A stretch of 64,000 nt of DNA from Heterohyrax brucei (lineage: Eukaryota > Chordata > Mammalia > Hyracoidea > Procaviidae), in contig CM053140.1 in assembly GCA_028571685.1 (NCBI GenBank), forward strand, positions 57,790,201-57,854,200, in the 5' to 3' direction. The notes below the pieces were generated by a model. The model made no database searches. It saw only the letters and a program-made list of their open reading frames with translations, and was not told the DNA's origin. The position numbers and the translations under genes are program-made. This document shows, piece by piece, positions 1 through 32,119 of this stretch; position 1 is the stretch's first letter, and every line of letters begins with the position of its first letter.

Positions 1-359
1 AAATAACTTTAAGCCTGTCTTCCCCACGCTCTAATTGAAAGTTCTTCCCTTATCAAAATCTTGACCATAAACAAACCTTAGCCCTTCCCCTTCTAACCAA
101 CACTTCTTCCTTATTCAGACCATAAGTCCCCTAACCAGAATTTCTTGCTACTCGTCTTTCGTTCCTTATCAAACCATAAACCTCCCTTGCTCCACACTAC
201 CACACTGAAACTTTAAAACTATAAAAAACCTGCCTGACTAGGGAGGGGCTGGGCTGAGCCACTTGGCTTAGACCTCGCTTCTTTCTCTTCCAATAAACTT
301 CACTGAACCTTTGGACTGGTGTGTCCCTGCCTTTGTTTCGGACCACCCTCTCCCCAACA
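1..359 (+). mobile_element. Endogenous retrovirus LTR, 3' portion (ERV1-like)
   Basis: Old retroviral LTR whose 5' end lies before the window. A TATA-like ATAAAAAA at 221-228 is followed by an AATAAA poly(A) signal at 292-297 and a short pyrimidine-rich U5 ending CCCCAACA at 359, the usual CA terminus. No viral gene accompanies it in the window. It abuts RTE LINE sequence directly at 360, so it was probably inserted into that element. Class assignment is by general look only. Confidence 0.6.
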
Positions 360-1442
360 GTCTACCTGTGCTTAATTGCCAATGCAAAGGCATTAGATTG
401 TGTGGATCATAACAAATTATGGATAAATTTTGGACAATGGAAATTCCAGAACACTACATCATGCTTATGAGAAATCTACACGTGGATTAAGAGGAAGTTG
501 TTTGAACAGAATGAGGCAACATTGCATGTTTTACAGTTAGGAAAAGTGTGCACCAAAGTTGTGTCATTTCATCATATTTATTCAATCTGTATGCTAAGCA
601 AATAATCTGAGAAGCTGGACTATGTGAAGAACAGGGCATCAAGATTGCAGGAAGACTAATTAACAGCATGCATTATGCAGATGACACGACTTTCCTTGCT
701 GAAAATGAAGAGAAACATTTACTGATGAAGATCAAAGACCATAGCTTTCAGTATGGAATATACTTCCACATAAAGAAAAGAAAAAAAACCTCACAACTGG
801 ACCAATAAGCAGCATCACAAAACATAGGAAAAAGATTGACGTTGCCAAGAATTTAATTTTACTTAGTTCCACAGTCAGTACCTATGGAAGAACCAGTCAA
901 GAAATCAACACACTTTGCGTTGGGAAAATCTGCCTCAAAAGACTGCTTTAAAGTGTTGAAAAGCAAAGGTGTCACTGTGAAGATTAAGGTGCACCTGACC
1001 CAAGGCATGGTGTTTTCAGTCGCACCATATGCATGCAAAAGCTGGACAACGATTAAGGAAGACAGAAGAACTGATGTCTTCAAATTGTGGTGTTGGAGAA
1101 GGCTACTGAATATACCACGGTCTGTCAAAAGAACAAACACCTGTTTTGGAAGAAGTACAACCAGAGTGCTCCTTATGAGCAAAGATGGCAAGATTACATC
1201 TTATATACTTTGGACATATTGTGAGGAGGAATCAGTCCCTGGAAAAGGACACCATGCTTGGTAGATTAGAAGGTCAGCAAAAAAAAGGAAACCCCTCAAC
1301 AAGATGGGTTGACATGGTGGCTGCAGCACCGGGCTGTGGCATGACAACAATCACGGGCACAGCACAGGATGGTTAGGGTTCTGTCTGTTGTACATGAGTC
1401 CCCAAGAGTCAGAACCCACTTGACTGCACCTCGCAACAACAA
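360..1442 (+). mobile_element. RTE/BovB-type LINE, decayed 3' half
   Basis: Reverse-transcriptase remnants are readable on the + strand: a DCVDHNKLW-like stretch near 393-425, the catalytic YADDT box near 676-690, and KLWCWRR near 1,083-1,103, the signature near the C-terminus of RTE proteins. Stops and frameshifts break the frame, so it is dead. The end near 1,400-1,442 (AGTCAGAACCCACTTGACTG, then CAACAACAA) matches the 3' tail of the other RTE copies in this window. Confidence 0.8.
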
Positions 1443-1451
1443 TGCGGGATG

Positions 1452-1711
1452 AACAGCAGCACACCTGAAGAACATGCTTTGCGGTTCAATGATGTATATG
1501 AGACTAAATAAGCACACCAGCCTGAAGGCAGGAAGGGACAAGAAAACTGGACAAATGGAAACAGGGGATGCTGCTGGAGGAGGGGAGAGTGTTGACATAT
1601 TGTGCGGTTGGTGACCAGTGTCACAAAACAATTTGTATACTAATGGTTTAATAAGAAGATAATTTGCCCTGAAAACTTTCACATAATGCACAGTTCAATT
1701 AAAAAAAAAAA
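1452..1711 (+). mobile_element. L1 3' UTR fragment with A tail
   Basis: Matches the L1 3' ends seen reversed at 27,855, 30,365 and 57,925: the stretch with GTTGACATATTG, TGACCAGTGTCACAAAACAA and the terminal CAATTAAAAAAAAAAAA at about 1,694-1,711. Only the last part of the element is present. Confidence 0.65.
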
Positions 1712-1712
1712 A

Positions 1713-1795
1713 TCATCTGGGGATCTTGTTCAAATGTAGCTTCTGATTCAGCATAACCTGAGGTTGAAATGCAAATTCTGCCTGGTTAGAAGCCC
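1713..1795 (+). repeat. Possible MER5A-like (hAT) fragment
   Basis: The run TCATCTGGGGATCTTGTTC followed by an AATGYAGCTTCTGATTCAG-like stretch resembles the MER5A family of eutherian DNA transposon fossils. Short and diverged, so tentative. Confidence 0.4.
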
Positions 1796-1837
1796 TGCCT
1801 TCAGTATAGCTTGGACTTCTTCCTTTGGGATGTTTGG

Positions 1838-1912
1838 GCATCTCTGGGTGGGTTCAAAACACCCACCTTTTGGCTAGTAGGAAGGCATGTAACCGTTTGT
1901 GCCACCCAGAGA
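1838..1912 (-). mobile_element. AfroSINE 5'-part fragment
   Basis: Reverse-strand SINE head: a GGTGGGTTCAAA stretch, ACCTTTTGGCTAGTAGG and CCGTTTGTGCCACC correspond to the B box, spacer and A box. The 3' half is missing. Confidence 0.55.
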
Positions 1913-2539
1913 CTAACCACAGTGCAGTCATGCAGAAAATGCTAGATAAACACAAATTGAGGGATACTCTGCAAAAAAAAAAAAAAAAAAATACCTGGCC
2001 CATATTTTTCAAGACTGCCAAGGTCAGAAAAACAAGGGAAAATGAGAAACTGTCACAGACCAGAGCAGACTAACGAGACAAGATGACTAAAGATAATGCA
2101 GGATCCTGGATTGTGTCCTGGAACTGAAAAAGGAGACTAGTAGAAAACAGATGTGATACTGATAAATTCTAGAGTTGAGCTGGCGGTAATGGACCAATGT
2201 TGTTTTCTTAGTTTTGACAAATGTACGAAGGTAACATTAGGGGAACCTGAAACTAGAGGAGAGGTATACAGGAAATCTCTACTATATTTGTAACTTTTAT
2301 GTAAATCAAAATGACTAAAAAAAAAAAAAAGACAAAGGTAAAGACTAGAAGAAACAGCAAAATGTTAATAGTAACTGTATTTGCATGGTGGAAAAATGGT
2401 GGAAAAAGAATATGTTCGTTTTTGTTATTTGTCAAATGTTCGTTAATTATGAAGTATTCTTTTTATTTTTAAACTTTTGTTACTACGTCTGATTAGAAAG
2501 TCTTGTTTCACAATGACAAAAAAACTAAATAAATCATTT

Positions 2540-2715
2540 TGCACAACACTTTTATCATCTTACCTGATCTTCACAACTGGCAAAAGAAAATTTTTTCCTC
2601 CACTTTACAGATGAGGATACAGGCTCAGGAAATCAAAGTGACTTGCCTAAAGTCGTATAGCAAGCAAGAGGAGAAGTTTCGATTTGAACCTAGGTTGGTC
2701 TGGTTAGGACTGGTG
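2540..2715. repeat. MIR-like ancient SINE
   Basis: Contains the MIR core signature TTTACAGATGAGGATACAGG, then a CTTGCCTAAAGTCGTATAGC-like stretch and GATTTGAACCTAGG. About 1,980-1,990 and 2,318-2,330 upstream are simple poly-A runs; I see nothing else clear between 1,913 and 2,540. Confidence 0.6.
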
Positions 2716-2792
2716 GCGAGGAAATAGGAAAGCCTAGCCCATTCATTTGTGGTCAGGTCTGGCTCCTGAGCAGATTTTTGTTTAGCCCAAGC

Positions 2793-2944
2793 CTGTTGTC
2801 ATGAGCAGAGTTTGACTCAGAGTGATCCTATAGGACAGAGTAGATGTTCCATGTAGTTTACAAGAAGTGACCCATATATTCAGACTGCTGACCTTTATCT
2901 TTGGTTTGCAGTTGTAGCTCTAACCACCGTGCACCAGGTTTTCT
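2793..2944 (-). mobile_element. AfroSINE (diverged)
   Basis: Reverse-strand copy with GACTCAGAGTGATCCTATAG, GGACAGAGTAGA and CTAACCACCGTGCACCAGG at the head end. The central part is heavily mutated. Confidence 0.75.
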
Positions 2945-3265
2945 GTTTAGACCAGAGAAGCACTGTTAACTAAACTGTTCAAACAGAGTATGAGTTTCCT
3001 GGAAAAGTAATGAGCTCCCCATCTCTCGAGGTATCCAAGTAGACTACCATGGGGTGTCCTGTAGAGCGATTTAGGAGAGCTGACACTGCAGCTCCCTTTC
3101 TGTGTCTCCCGTGCCCTCTGTGGACTCCTGGAAGCTGATCTATGTCTCCCCTCTCAGGCCCAGAAACCACTCAAGGCCAAGGCAGTCACGTTATCTCCAT
3201 CGGGCTGGAAGCTGGGGGTGCCAACAGGGGGCGGGGGCGGGGAGTGGAGTTTAGCATCTAGAGAA

Positions 3266-3426
3266 AAATCAAACTCACTGTAGTCAAGTCGGGTCCAACT
3301 CATAGTGACCCTAGATGTCAGAGTAGAACTGCCCTATGGAGTTTCCAAGGAGCCCCTGCTGCATTTAAACGGGGACCTTTAGGTTAGCAGACGTAGCACT
3401 TAACCCACAAGGCCACCAGGGTTTCC
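3266..3426 (-). mobile_element. AfroSINE
   Basis: Near full length on the reverse strand, from ACTCACTGTAGTCAAGTCG to GGCCACCAGGGTTTCC, including AGAGTAGAACTGCCCTATGG. Confidence 0.88.
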
Positions 3427-3623
3427 ACCTTTATTTTCGCCACTCCCCTCCCCCACTGGGGTGAGGCAGAGGCGGTTCTGTGACACACTTCTGGCTTTCC
3501 ACGCTAGACTAGAGTTGTATTTCCTGCCGATGGACCTGTTCCGGTCACTACTCGTCGGCCAGTGGAGGCCCGCCTGTGGCTGTGATGTTGAGCACGTAAC
3601 AGAAGAGCTTCCCGCCTAAGACC

Positions 3624-3812
3624 AGTCCTGGTGGTGCAGTGGTTAAGCATCTGGCTGCGAACCAAAAGATCTGCGATTTGAACAGACCAGCTCTTCCTTG
3701 GGAGAAAGCTGCGGCGGTCTGCCGTCAAGATTACAGCCCTGAAAACCATATAGGACATTTCTACTCTGTCCTACAGGATCACTATGACTTGTAATCAGCT
3801 GGATGGGAGTGA
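3624..3812 (+). mobile_element. AfroSINE, long-spacer variant
   Basis: Starts AGTCCTGGTGGTGCAGTGG. It carries the extra internal segment (GGGAGAAAGCTGCGGCGGTC, then AAGATTACAGCC) that defines a longer subfamily, also seen at 14,921, 20,246, 48,668 and 48,881. Confidence 0.82.
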
Positions 3813-3984
3813 ATTGTTCTGGCTTCCTGTCTAAGATTGACTGGGAAGAAGTATCGGTCATCTGCTTCTGAATGTCTCGGTATGGTTGACAGCAATCTAA
3901 TTCCCGTTTGCTTGGGGTCCCCAGGAGCCCTAACGACAGCAACCCCTATGGGGTACATCACGGACCTTTGCAAAGGTGGGCTCT

Positions 3985-24063
<20,079 letters not shown>

Positions 24064-24467
24064 GAGCTAAAGAACCATGCTTCCTATTGGGTGCTTCTCA
24101 GTGAATCACAGAGACACCAGCCAGCTGTTATACAACCTTGGACAAGTTCTCGAGGAAATCAGATGAGGAATGGCTTTCCAGGGGATGATGTGAACCGGGA
24201 CAGGCACTGCTTCAGCTTTCCTCGGGTCCTAGGCTCCTGACTTGGAGGGCTGGATTCTGGTCAATCCTGAATCCACTGGTCAGTGCAGAGGAATTCAAGT
24301 GGCAGTCAGTCTTGTGTTGCCACTTGGTAAAGGGGGCTCAGTCCTGATCGCACTGTATCACGAGTGTCTTTTTCTGTTTGCTGCCCTCCTTCGCAACCAA
24401 GGTTCTGAGCCCCTGAGAGGCCAGGACTGTGTCATCTTCATTTCTCTATTGCCAGCACCTAGCAGGA
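24064..24467 (+). other. THEMIS2: THEMIS2 3' UTR region, no AATAAA seen
   Basis: Unique sequence after the stop, ending in an L2-like end (ATTGCCAGCACCTAGCAGG) cut off by the RTE insertion. I found no AATAAA or ATTAAA here, so the cleavage site is unknown. Confidence 0.5.
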
Positions 24468-24738
24468 GTTGTTGTTACATGCCATCTATCAGTTCCAACT
24501 CAGAGCAAGCCCGTGAACAACAGAACAAACGTGGCCTGGTCCTCTCCTGTCTTCACAGTCATTGCTGTTTGAGTCCACTGTTGCAGCCACTGTGTCAGTC
24601 CATCTCACTGTGGGACTTATTTTTTACCAACTCTCTACCAGCAAGCATGATGTCCTTCTCCAGGGATTGGTTCCTCTTGATCACATGCCCCAAGTAAGTG
24701 AGACAAAGTCTCACCATCCTGGTTTCTAAGGAGTATTC

Positions 24739-24945
24739 TGGATATAAATTTGAAAGTTTAGGTGACAGTACAAATTTGTTTTTCATTAAACAATATACAT
24801 ACTGTTTCGTGACACTGACTGCCAATCCTGTGATGTATTAGTACTCTACCCTTCTTCACACTGCATTCTCTGTTTCCATTCATCCTTTTTGCCCTTCTTG
24901 CCTTCTTGTCTTTGCTTTCAGTTTGGTAAACTTTACAGAAAGGAT
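24739..24945 (-). mobile_element. L1 3' fragment within the RTE
   Basis: TTTTTCATTAAACAATATAC, TGTTTCGTGACACTGACTGC and a CTTCTTGTCTTTGCTTTCAG-like stretch are the L1 3' end. RTE text stops at ATTCTGG and resumes at CTGGCAGTCTGTGG. Confidence 0.65.
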
Positions 24946-25057
24946 TTTTTTTCTTCTGGCAGTCTGTGGTATATTCAGTTATTCTTCACCAACACCATAA
25001 TTCAGATACATCAATTGTTCAGTCTTCCTTATTCATTGTCCACCTTTCATCTACATA

Positions 25058-25226
25058 AAAACAAAAACCAAACCCACTGCCATGAAGTTGATTCCAACTC
25101 ATGGCAACTCTATGGGGCAGAGCAGAACTGTCCCACAGAGTTTCCAAAGAGCACCTGGCAGATTTGAACTGCCAACTTTTTGGTTACCAGACGCAGCGCT
25201 TAACCACTATGCCACCATATGAGGTT
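25058..25226 (-). mobile_element. AfroSINE within the RTE
   Basis: AAAACCAAACCCACTGCCATG to GCTTAACCACTATGCCACCA, reverse strand, well preserved. Confidence 0.92.
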
Positions 25227-26080
25227 ACTAAAAATACCAGGGCTTGTGTCAGGCATATCTTAGTTCTCAAGGTGACATTTTTGCTTTGTTAAGTGGTTAC
25301 TGACTGTGGATCCAAGTAAAATAAAATTGTTGACTTTGGTATGTTCTCCACTTGTGGTGTTATTTATTGCTCCAGTTGTGAGGATTTTTATGTTGAGGTG
25401 TAATCCATACTGAAGGGTATAGTCTTTGATTTTCTTCAGTAAGTGCTTCAAGTCCTCTTCACTTTCAGCAAAGATGTGTCATCTGCCTATCACAGGTTGT
25501 CAGTAAGCCTTCTGCCACATTTTTCTTCATACAGTCCAGCTTCTTGAATTATGTGCTCAGCATACATTACTATGGAGAAGGGATACAACCCAGAGGCACA
25601 TCTTTCCTAATCTTAAACTATGCAGAATCCACTTGTTTTGTTTAAATGACTGTCTGTGTATAGGTTCCTCATGAGCATAATTAAGTGTTGTGGAATTCCC
25701 ACCTGTCACAATGGTATCCATAATTCATTATGATCCACAGTCAAATGGCTCTATTCCCTAAAACAGATAAAACAGCTTTCCGGTATTCTCTGCTTTCAGC
25801 CAAGATCCATCTGACATTAGCAATGATATTCCTCTTTCCATGTCTTCTTCTGAATCTGCCTTGAATTCCTGGGAGTTCCCTGTCAATGTACTGCTGCCAT
25901 CACTTTTGAATTATTGTCAGGTAAATTTTACTTGCCTGTTGTTGGCTAATTTTCACTTTCTTTTGGATCACTTTTCTTTGAAATGTGCAGATATGGATCT
26001 CTTCCAGTCACTTGGCCAGGTAGTGGTTTTCCAAAGTTCTTGGTATAGACAAGCATTTCCTGTGTTGCATACAAGCACAC

Positions 26081-27854
26081 TGAGAGGCATTTGGAAAATG
26101 AATGTTGTAAAAATGAATGTGGGAATCTAGCTTCAAGGAAGAATCTTAAGATCTTGCCCCCTAAACCTGGTGGGTTTGACAGATGAGTTTAAGATATTGC
26201 CCAAGTTGTAGGTGACTATCTGAGATTATTTCCTTCTAAAACTACTGAATAAAGATGACGAGTGATGAACTCCACAAGTATGACCTGGGTGACAATCCCA
26301 GCTTGCTACCCATCAGCTGTGACAATGGGCAAATTTTTTCAACCTACACCAGTTTTTTCACATGTGAAATGTTTCCAACCTCAAAAGATTAAGGATCAGA
26401 GCAAGAATTTTTGCAAAGCATTTAGCAGTATCTGGCACACAATAAATACTCAACAAACATATTAACTATGTTTATTTATAATAGCTACAATATGATCTGT
26501 TGTTATTGACCCTGATCAGGCAGCTGTGCCTATCTCCGAAGACTATTGCTCTATCCACACGTTTACACAGTCTCCTAGCCATGGAATTCACTCCTGTGTT
26601 TAAAGGACATTGTGTCTAAGCCATGGAGGCACAGTACTGACTGGCTGTGCAACCACATCAGCTTGTACGGTGGAGAGAACATATACAAGGCTGTCCATAC
26701 ACAAACTAACCTAGCTTCTGCGTTCAGTCTAAACCTGCTCAGTGAGGCAAGACAACAGACCTCTTTTCTTGGAAGCAGTGTGACTCTGGTGTCCTGGGCT
26801 GAGGCAGTCATGGAACTAAGTGCCATGATCAGCAGACAGGACACGTGACGGGCAAAAAATGACTTCCAAGTCCCCGAGGAGCCAAAGAAGGGTTCTTCTG
26901 GATTCTAGGTATTGCACCTTGGTGCCCTTTCTTTGCCTAACATCTCTCGGCTGTCCAGACCCACTGTACTTCCCAGGTTTCTACACCCCAGCCTGAACAA
27001 ATGACCAAGTGACAAGTGACCACTGAACAAATTACCCCAGGCTACTGAGCCAGTTCCCAATGCCTGACACCTCATCTTCATCTTCCTACCAGTTCCTATG
27101 TCTTCCTCCAGAGATCAAACTGCACAAGAGCAGCCTGACGAAGACAGCAGTACTCTGGGAATGAGCAACAGGTGAGACAAAGGGAGAAGTGGAGACAAAA
27201 TTCTCCCTAATACAGAGCCAGGCCCATAGGCACAATGCCAAACTTTCACTTACACCTTCACATTTATTCTTGGAACATAATACAGCCAGAGACCAGTAAA
27301 GCTACAAAGAGGGGGCGGAGAGAGGGCTACCAGTTCCTACCAAGAGGGGCTTTCTGGGTGGCCAACCGCTGTTGTGAGAAGCAAGGAAGCAATTTCATAG
27401 CAAGGAAAGCTGGGCTTCAAAGGAAAACATATTTGAAAACTCTAACTGAATGTTTTCTTATCAGAGTAATGGAGTTCACAGGGAAAGAGCACATGGTAGA
27501 CAACTCCTTCAGGGTGCTGTTGTCTCTGTCTCTGGAATAATCCACTGGGTTGTGGGAACGGTGTTACAATTACGTTAGGGATTCCCACCGAGCAGCAGTC
27601 TCTAAAGTGAGAAGCTCACACTCTTGAGGTACACAAGATAAACCCCTTGAGAAAAGAACTACTAGCACATTCCTTCATGTTTATTCTTAATATCCTTTTT
27701 TATTTCTATTTTTGAATGTTTTTATAATGTATATACTTACATAATTACTTATATAATTACATAATTAACACAATTACTAAATAAATGAATATAAACTAGG
27801 GATGCAGACTCAAAAACTATCAGTAAGTTTTACAATGTATTCCAACTGCATTTT
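26081..27854. other. Intergenic stretch, mostly unassigned
   Basis: A MIR lies at about 26,275-26,462 (CCTGGGTGACAATCCCAGCT; ACACAATAAATACTCAAC). The rest, 26,470-27,850, shows no repeat or exon that I recognise; a 101-codon + strand frame at 27,235-27,540 has no recognisable protein. Confidence 0.4.
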
Positions 27855-28202
27855 TGAATTCTTTAACTCTACTTCCGATGAAAGTCTACAGAATTAGCTT
27901 CTCATTAAGCAATAGTTTTGTGACACTGATTGCCAACTTCACGTCAACACCCTTCCTTTCTCGACCTGGGTTCCCCATTATCAGCTTTCCTATCCCCTCC
28001 TTCCTTCTTGTTCTTGCCCCTGGGATGGTGTACTCCTTTAGCCTAGTTTTATGGATCTAATTTTTGGCTACGTGTGACCCTCAGGAGACTTAAGTCAGAG
28101 TTAAAAGAGTGTCTGGAGTTCATACTCTCAGGGCTTCTCCAGTCTCTATCCTTTCACATGAGTTAGAATTCTGTTCTACATTTTTCTCCAGTTCTGTCCA
28201 GG
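27855..28202 (-). mobile_element. L1 3' UTR fragment
   Basis: TTCTCATTAAGCAATAGTTT, GTGACACTGATTGCCAACTT and TTCTTGCCCCTGGGATGGTG. Cut at the insertion site of the next L1. Confidence 0.7.
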
Positions 28203-28223
28203 TCCAATTACACTTTTAAAAAA

Positions 28224-29656
28224 TTTTTTTTATTTAATATAACTGAGTGAAAATGTACATTCCTGTATAAATTCACATACCCACCTACATGCAGCTTCCA
28301 CTGCTCTCCCTGCCCGGTGACAGCACACTATTCCTCTCTGCTCCATACATGTCTCATTCTCCCAACAGTCTCTTTTTTCCCTGCTCTCCACCCACTCTCC
28401 TTCCTCTAGCCAGAGGTAAGCAGGATGACATCCTATAGATGTATAGAACCATAAAGTGCATCCAATATATGGTCACTGCATTGCCAAGTCCAATCCATTC
28501 CTGTCCAAAGCGTGGACCTTCATTATGATTTATGGTCAAGGGCAGCATCAGGGCGAGGGGCCATGCTCCCAGGGGAACCCCAAAACCACTGGACCATCAA
28601 TTGAGGTCTTTTAGTGGGGATCTCAGGGTGTACCCCTTTTTATTCTTGTGTTGCCAGTGAGACTCAACTTAGTGAGCTCCATCGTGGCTATCACTGGTGG
28701 TGGCCAGGCACCATCCGGTTCTTCCAGTCCCAAGTCGATGTAGGCACCCACTTATGTGGGTCTCTTTGTCTTGTGGGTTGTCTTTCCCCTATGTCATTTT
28801 GGTCCTCGGTGAGCATCCGTTCCTGCTGAGTTGGGACCATTTGCTGTGTCCTCGGATGGCAGCTTGGTAGCTTTTAAGACCCCAGATGCCACTCACCAAC
28901 GTGGGGTGCAGAGAGCTCTCTTAGCAAAATGCTAGTTGTGCCAATTGGCCTCGCTTTCGCCTAAGAGCATGGTCCCCCACCCCCTGCCCCAGCTACTCTA
29001 TCCTTGCAATATTGGGTTAAGATGGAAGGAGTACTCATGTTTAAGTCCACTTAATATTGTTTTTGCTTCTGTGTGCTACCACCGATTTCACTCAACCAGA
29101 TACCTAGCAACTATCTAATCTAAACCCTCCCCCACTCCCTCCCTCCCTCTCCTCCCTTGCAGCTGTCAAAGAGTCTTTTCTTCTATACACAAGTCTGTTT
29201 TTGAGATCTTATCATAGAGGTCTCATACAGTATTTGTCCTTCTGTTGCTGACTACTTTCACTCAACATAATGTCTTCCAGTTGAAACCAGGTTAGGAGAT
29301 GTTTCCTGAAGTCATCGTTGTCCTTTATCATTGCGTAGTGCTCCACTGAGTATATATACCATAGTTTACCTATCCATTCCTCTATTGTTGGGCATCTGGG
29401 TTGATTCCATCTTTTTGCTATCGTGGACTGTGCGGCGATAAACATTCTGGTGCATGTGTCCGTTGGTGTGAAAGGCCTTGATTCTGTAGGATATATTCCA
29501 AGTAGTGGAATTACTGGGTCAAATGGTATATCGATATCCATTTTTTAAAGGAAGCGCCAGATTGCTTTCCAAAGAGGCTGGACCATTTTGCAACCCCAGC
29601 AACAGTGTAGGAGGGTTCCACTTTCTCCACAGCCTCTCCAGCATTTGTTGTTTTGT
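28224..29656 (-). mobile_element. 5'-truncated L1 with ORF2 C-terminus and target-site duplication
   Basis: About 1.43 kb, reverse strand. The poly-A end is at 28,224; a 109-codon open frame at 29,541-29,212 carries the typical ORF2 tail (PVIPLLGIYPTE; DTCTRMFIAAQSTIAKRWNQ; LWYIYSVEHYAMIK). Flanked by 21-base duplications at 28,203-28,223 and 29,657-29,677 that differ at a few positions. One of the youngest-looking insertions here. Confidence 0.9.
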
Positions 29657-29761
29657 TCCAATTACATTTTAAAAAACACATCTATTACTCCACATCTAAT
29701 AGTAACTCTTAGAAGCCTTTCTCTACTTAAACCCAACAAAGTACTAATGTTCCAAAGAGCC

Positions 29762-30163
29762 TGTCTTAGGTATCTAGTGCTACTTTAACAGAAACACCAC
29801 AAATGGATGGCTTTAACAAACAGAAATTTATTCTCTCCAAGTTCAGGAGGCTAGAAATTCTGATTCAAGGTGTCAGCTCTACAAGAAGGCTTTCTCTGTC
29901 AGCTCTGAAGGATGCTTTCTTTAGCTTGTTTCCTGGTTCTTTGGAGATCTCCAAGTGTCTTGCCATCTGTCTTACTCCATCTCCACTTGCTAGCTTGTGC
30001 TTAGTATCTTCTGTATCTCAAGAGACTGACTCAAGATACATCTTACACTAATTCTGCCTCATTAACACAACAAAGACAATCAATTCCCAAATGGGATTAT
30101 AAACACAGGCATAGGTTAGGATTTACCACCCACATACTTGGGGGATAAAGTTAATCTGTAACA
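29762..30163 (-). mobile_element. MaLR-type solo LTR
   Basis: TGTCTTAGGTATCTAGTGCT to TTAATCTGTAACA, flanked by perfect GAGCC duplications (29757-29761 and 30164-30168). Confidence 0.85.
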
Positions 30164-30364
30164 GAGCCTTGTTTCTCACCTGTGGAAGGATCATCCTCAC
30201 AGCAGGCTAGACCCACTGTTAGGCTTATACTGGGTGGTTTCACAATGTTCTTGTTCTTCCTAGTGTACTGAGGACCTTGCATTCTCTCAGATGGGTAACA
30301 CAATGGCAGTGGTCTGGATGAAAAGTCTTAAAATGCTTATTCACCAATGCAACAGACATTAATA

Positions 30365-31185
30365 CTATAATTGTACTTCAAATGAAAGGTTTACAGAACT
30401 AACTTCTCACTAAACAAAGTACACATAGTTTTGTGACACTGGTCACCAACCCCACGTCAACATTCCCTTTCTCTGCCTTGGGTTCCCTGCTAACCAGCTT
30501 TGCTGACCCCTCTTGCCTTCTAGTCCTTGCCCCTGGACTGGTGTGCCCCTTTAGTGTCATTTTGTTTTATGGACCTGGCTAATCTTTGACTGAAGTGTAT
30601 ACCTAAGAGGTGACTTCATTACTGAGCTAAAAGGGTGTTGGGAGGTGGGGGGCATATTCTGAAGGTTTACCCATTTCCATCAGGCCGTAAGTCTGGTTTT
30701 TGTTTTGGGTTCGAATTTTGTTCTGTTACTTCTCTTCTGCTCTGTAATCTCTATCACAGTGCAGAAGGAGTGACAGCTGGGCACCATCTAGTTGTGCTGA
30801 TTCAGTCTGGTAGAGTCTGTGGTAGCTGTGGTCCATTAGTCCTCTGGACTAATCTTTCCTGTGTCTTTAGTTTTCTTCATTGTTCCTGCTCCAGATGCGG
30901 CAAGAACAGTAGAGTATCTTAGATGACTGCTCACAAACTTTGAAGACCCCAGCTGCTACTCACCAGAGTAGAAGACAGAACATTTTCTTTATAACCTGTG
31001 TCACACTGAGTTAGATGTTCCCTCAGATCACAATTCCCACAGCCCTATGCCCTGTACAGTGTTCCCTCAGGGGGTTTGGAAGTGTTTGTGGAGGTTCCAT
31101 GATCCTGCCTTGGACAAGCTGTGTTGGCTTCCTCAGTGTGTGTACTGTCTTATCATTTACCAGCAACAAAAGTTTATTGAATGCA
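30365..31185 (-). mobile_element. L1 3' UTR
   Basis: TAACTTCTCACTAAACAAAG, CACTGGTCACCAACCCCACG, GGACTAATCTTTCCTGTGTC. Non-coding 3' end. Confidence 0.8.
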
Positions 31186-32119
31186 TACTGAGTCAGCTCA
31201 CTGCCCAAGGAGTGTAACCTAGTTCTAACCAAATTCTTGAATGTACTGTTCCTGTCTCAGCAACACACCAAGAGAACACTCCACACATACCCAGAAGGTA
31301 AGTCCCTCCTGTCTTACAGTAATAAGGATGGAGTTTCATTCCAGTGCAGAATGGCTTGGCCAGCCTTCCTGCTGGGGCTCAGAAACATGACAACTTTTAT
31401 TTTTTTTAGATCTGTTTTTATCCAGTCCTCTCTTTGTAAAAATAATCAAGAAGGGAAATACTTGCAAATGAACATACTGGATGGCTGAGTTTTAAGTATT
31501 TCATTGCTCCCCAGATGGAAAATACTTCGGGTGTACAGAGAAAAAAGACAGTTAAAAAGCAAGGGTAGGGTTGTGAGAGTGGTGCCTTCTTCACAGCTGA
31601 GGCAGGTCTCATTTAGAAACACAGTTAAAGCAGATATAGAATTCATATTTGCATATTATTTCCCTTATTTCAGAACTAGTTCTTTCATTCAAGGCCTTCC
31701 TTACTTTCAAAACATCTCTGAACCAGTTTCTTCTTCCACAAGAAAACGGATTAGCCAAAAACAGCCACAGGCCTTTAGAAAATCTCATTTGAAGTCAAAT
31801 GGTACACACTTGTTTCAGTTACATGATCACATACAAGCTAAAGACTCAAGGTTGATGTTCACTTTAGAATCCACTTATTAACGGCAATGCTAGATACTTT
31901 ATATACTTCAACTCAATCTTCACAACAAGCTTATGAAAAAGTAACACTGTTCTTTCTTAATAAATAAGGAAACAGAGGTTCTCATAGCTGATATAGCTTG
32001 CTCAAGATCTTAACTCAAAATGGAGAGAGGCAAGATTCAAAGCCAAGTCCTACTATACTACACTGTCTTAAATGATAACTACACCAGCTGAAAAAGAAAA
32101 ACAAAAATATTTCCACAAG
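31186..32119. other. Intergenic stretch downstream of both genes
   Basis: Mostly unassigned; 31,890-32,075 has a MIR-like order (CTTCACAACAAGCTTATGAA; ACAGAGGTTCTCATAGC). No exon seen. Confidence 0.4.

Larger units (their letters stand above)
24468..26080 (-). mobile_element. RTE-type LINE, long 3' portion with two later insertions
   Basis: Reverse strand. The 3' tail is at 24,468; the interior has a KDYTLQYGLHLNIK stretch near 25,430-25,390 just downstream of where the RT catalytic box should be (broken here), and upstream RTE sequence to about 26,080. Interrupted by an L1 fragment and an AfroSINE. Not coding. Confidence 0.8.

Noticed and set aside
1-359. Active viral promoter driving a downstream gene
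   Set aside because: An LTR with TATA-like and poly(A) signals, but the downstream sequence is a dead LINE. No splice donor leading to THEMIS2 could be argued from sequence alone.
30635-30922. 95-codon + strand frame near an L1 end
   Set aside because: Lies entirely within a reversed L1 3' UTR.
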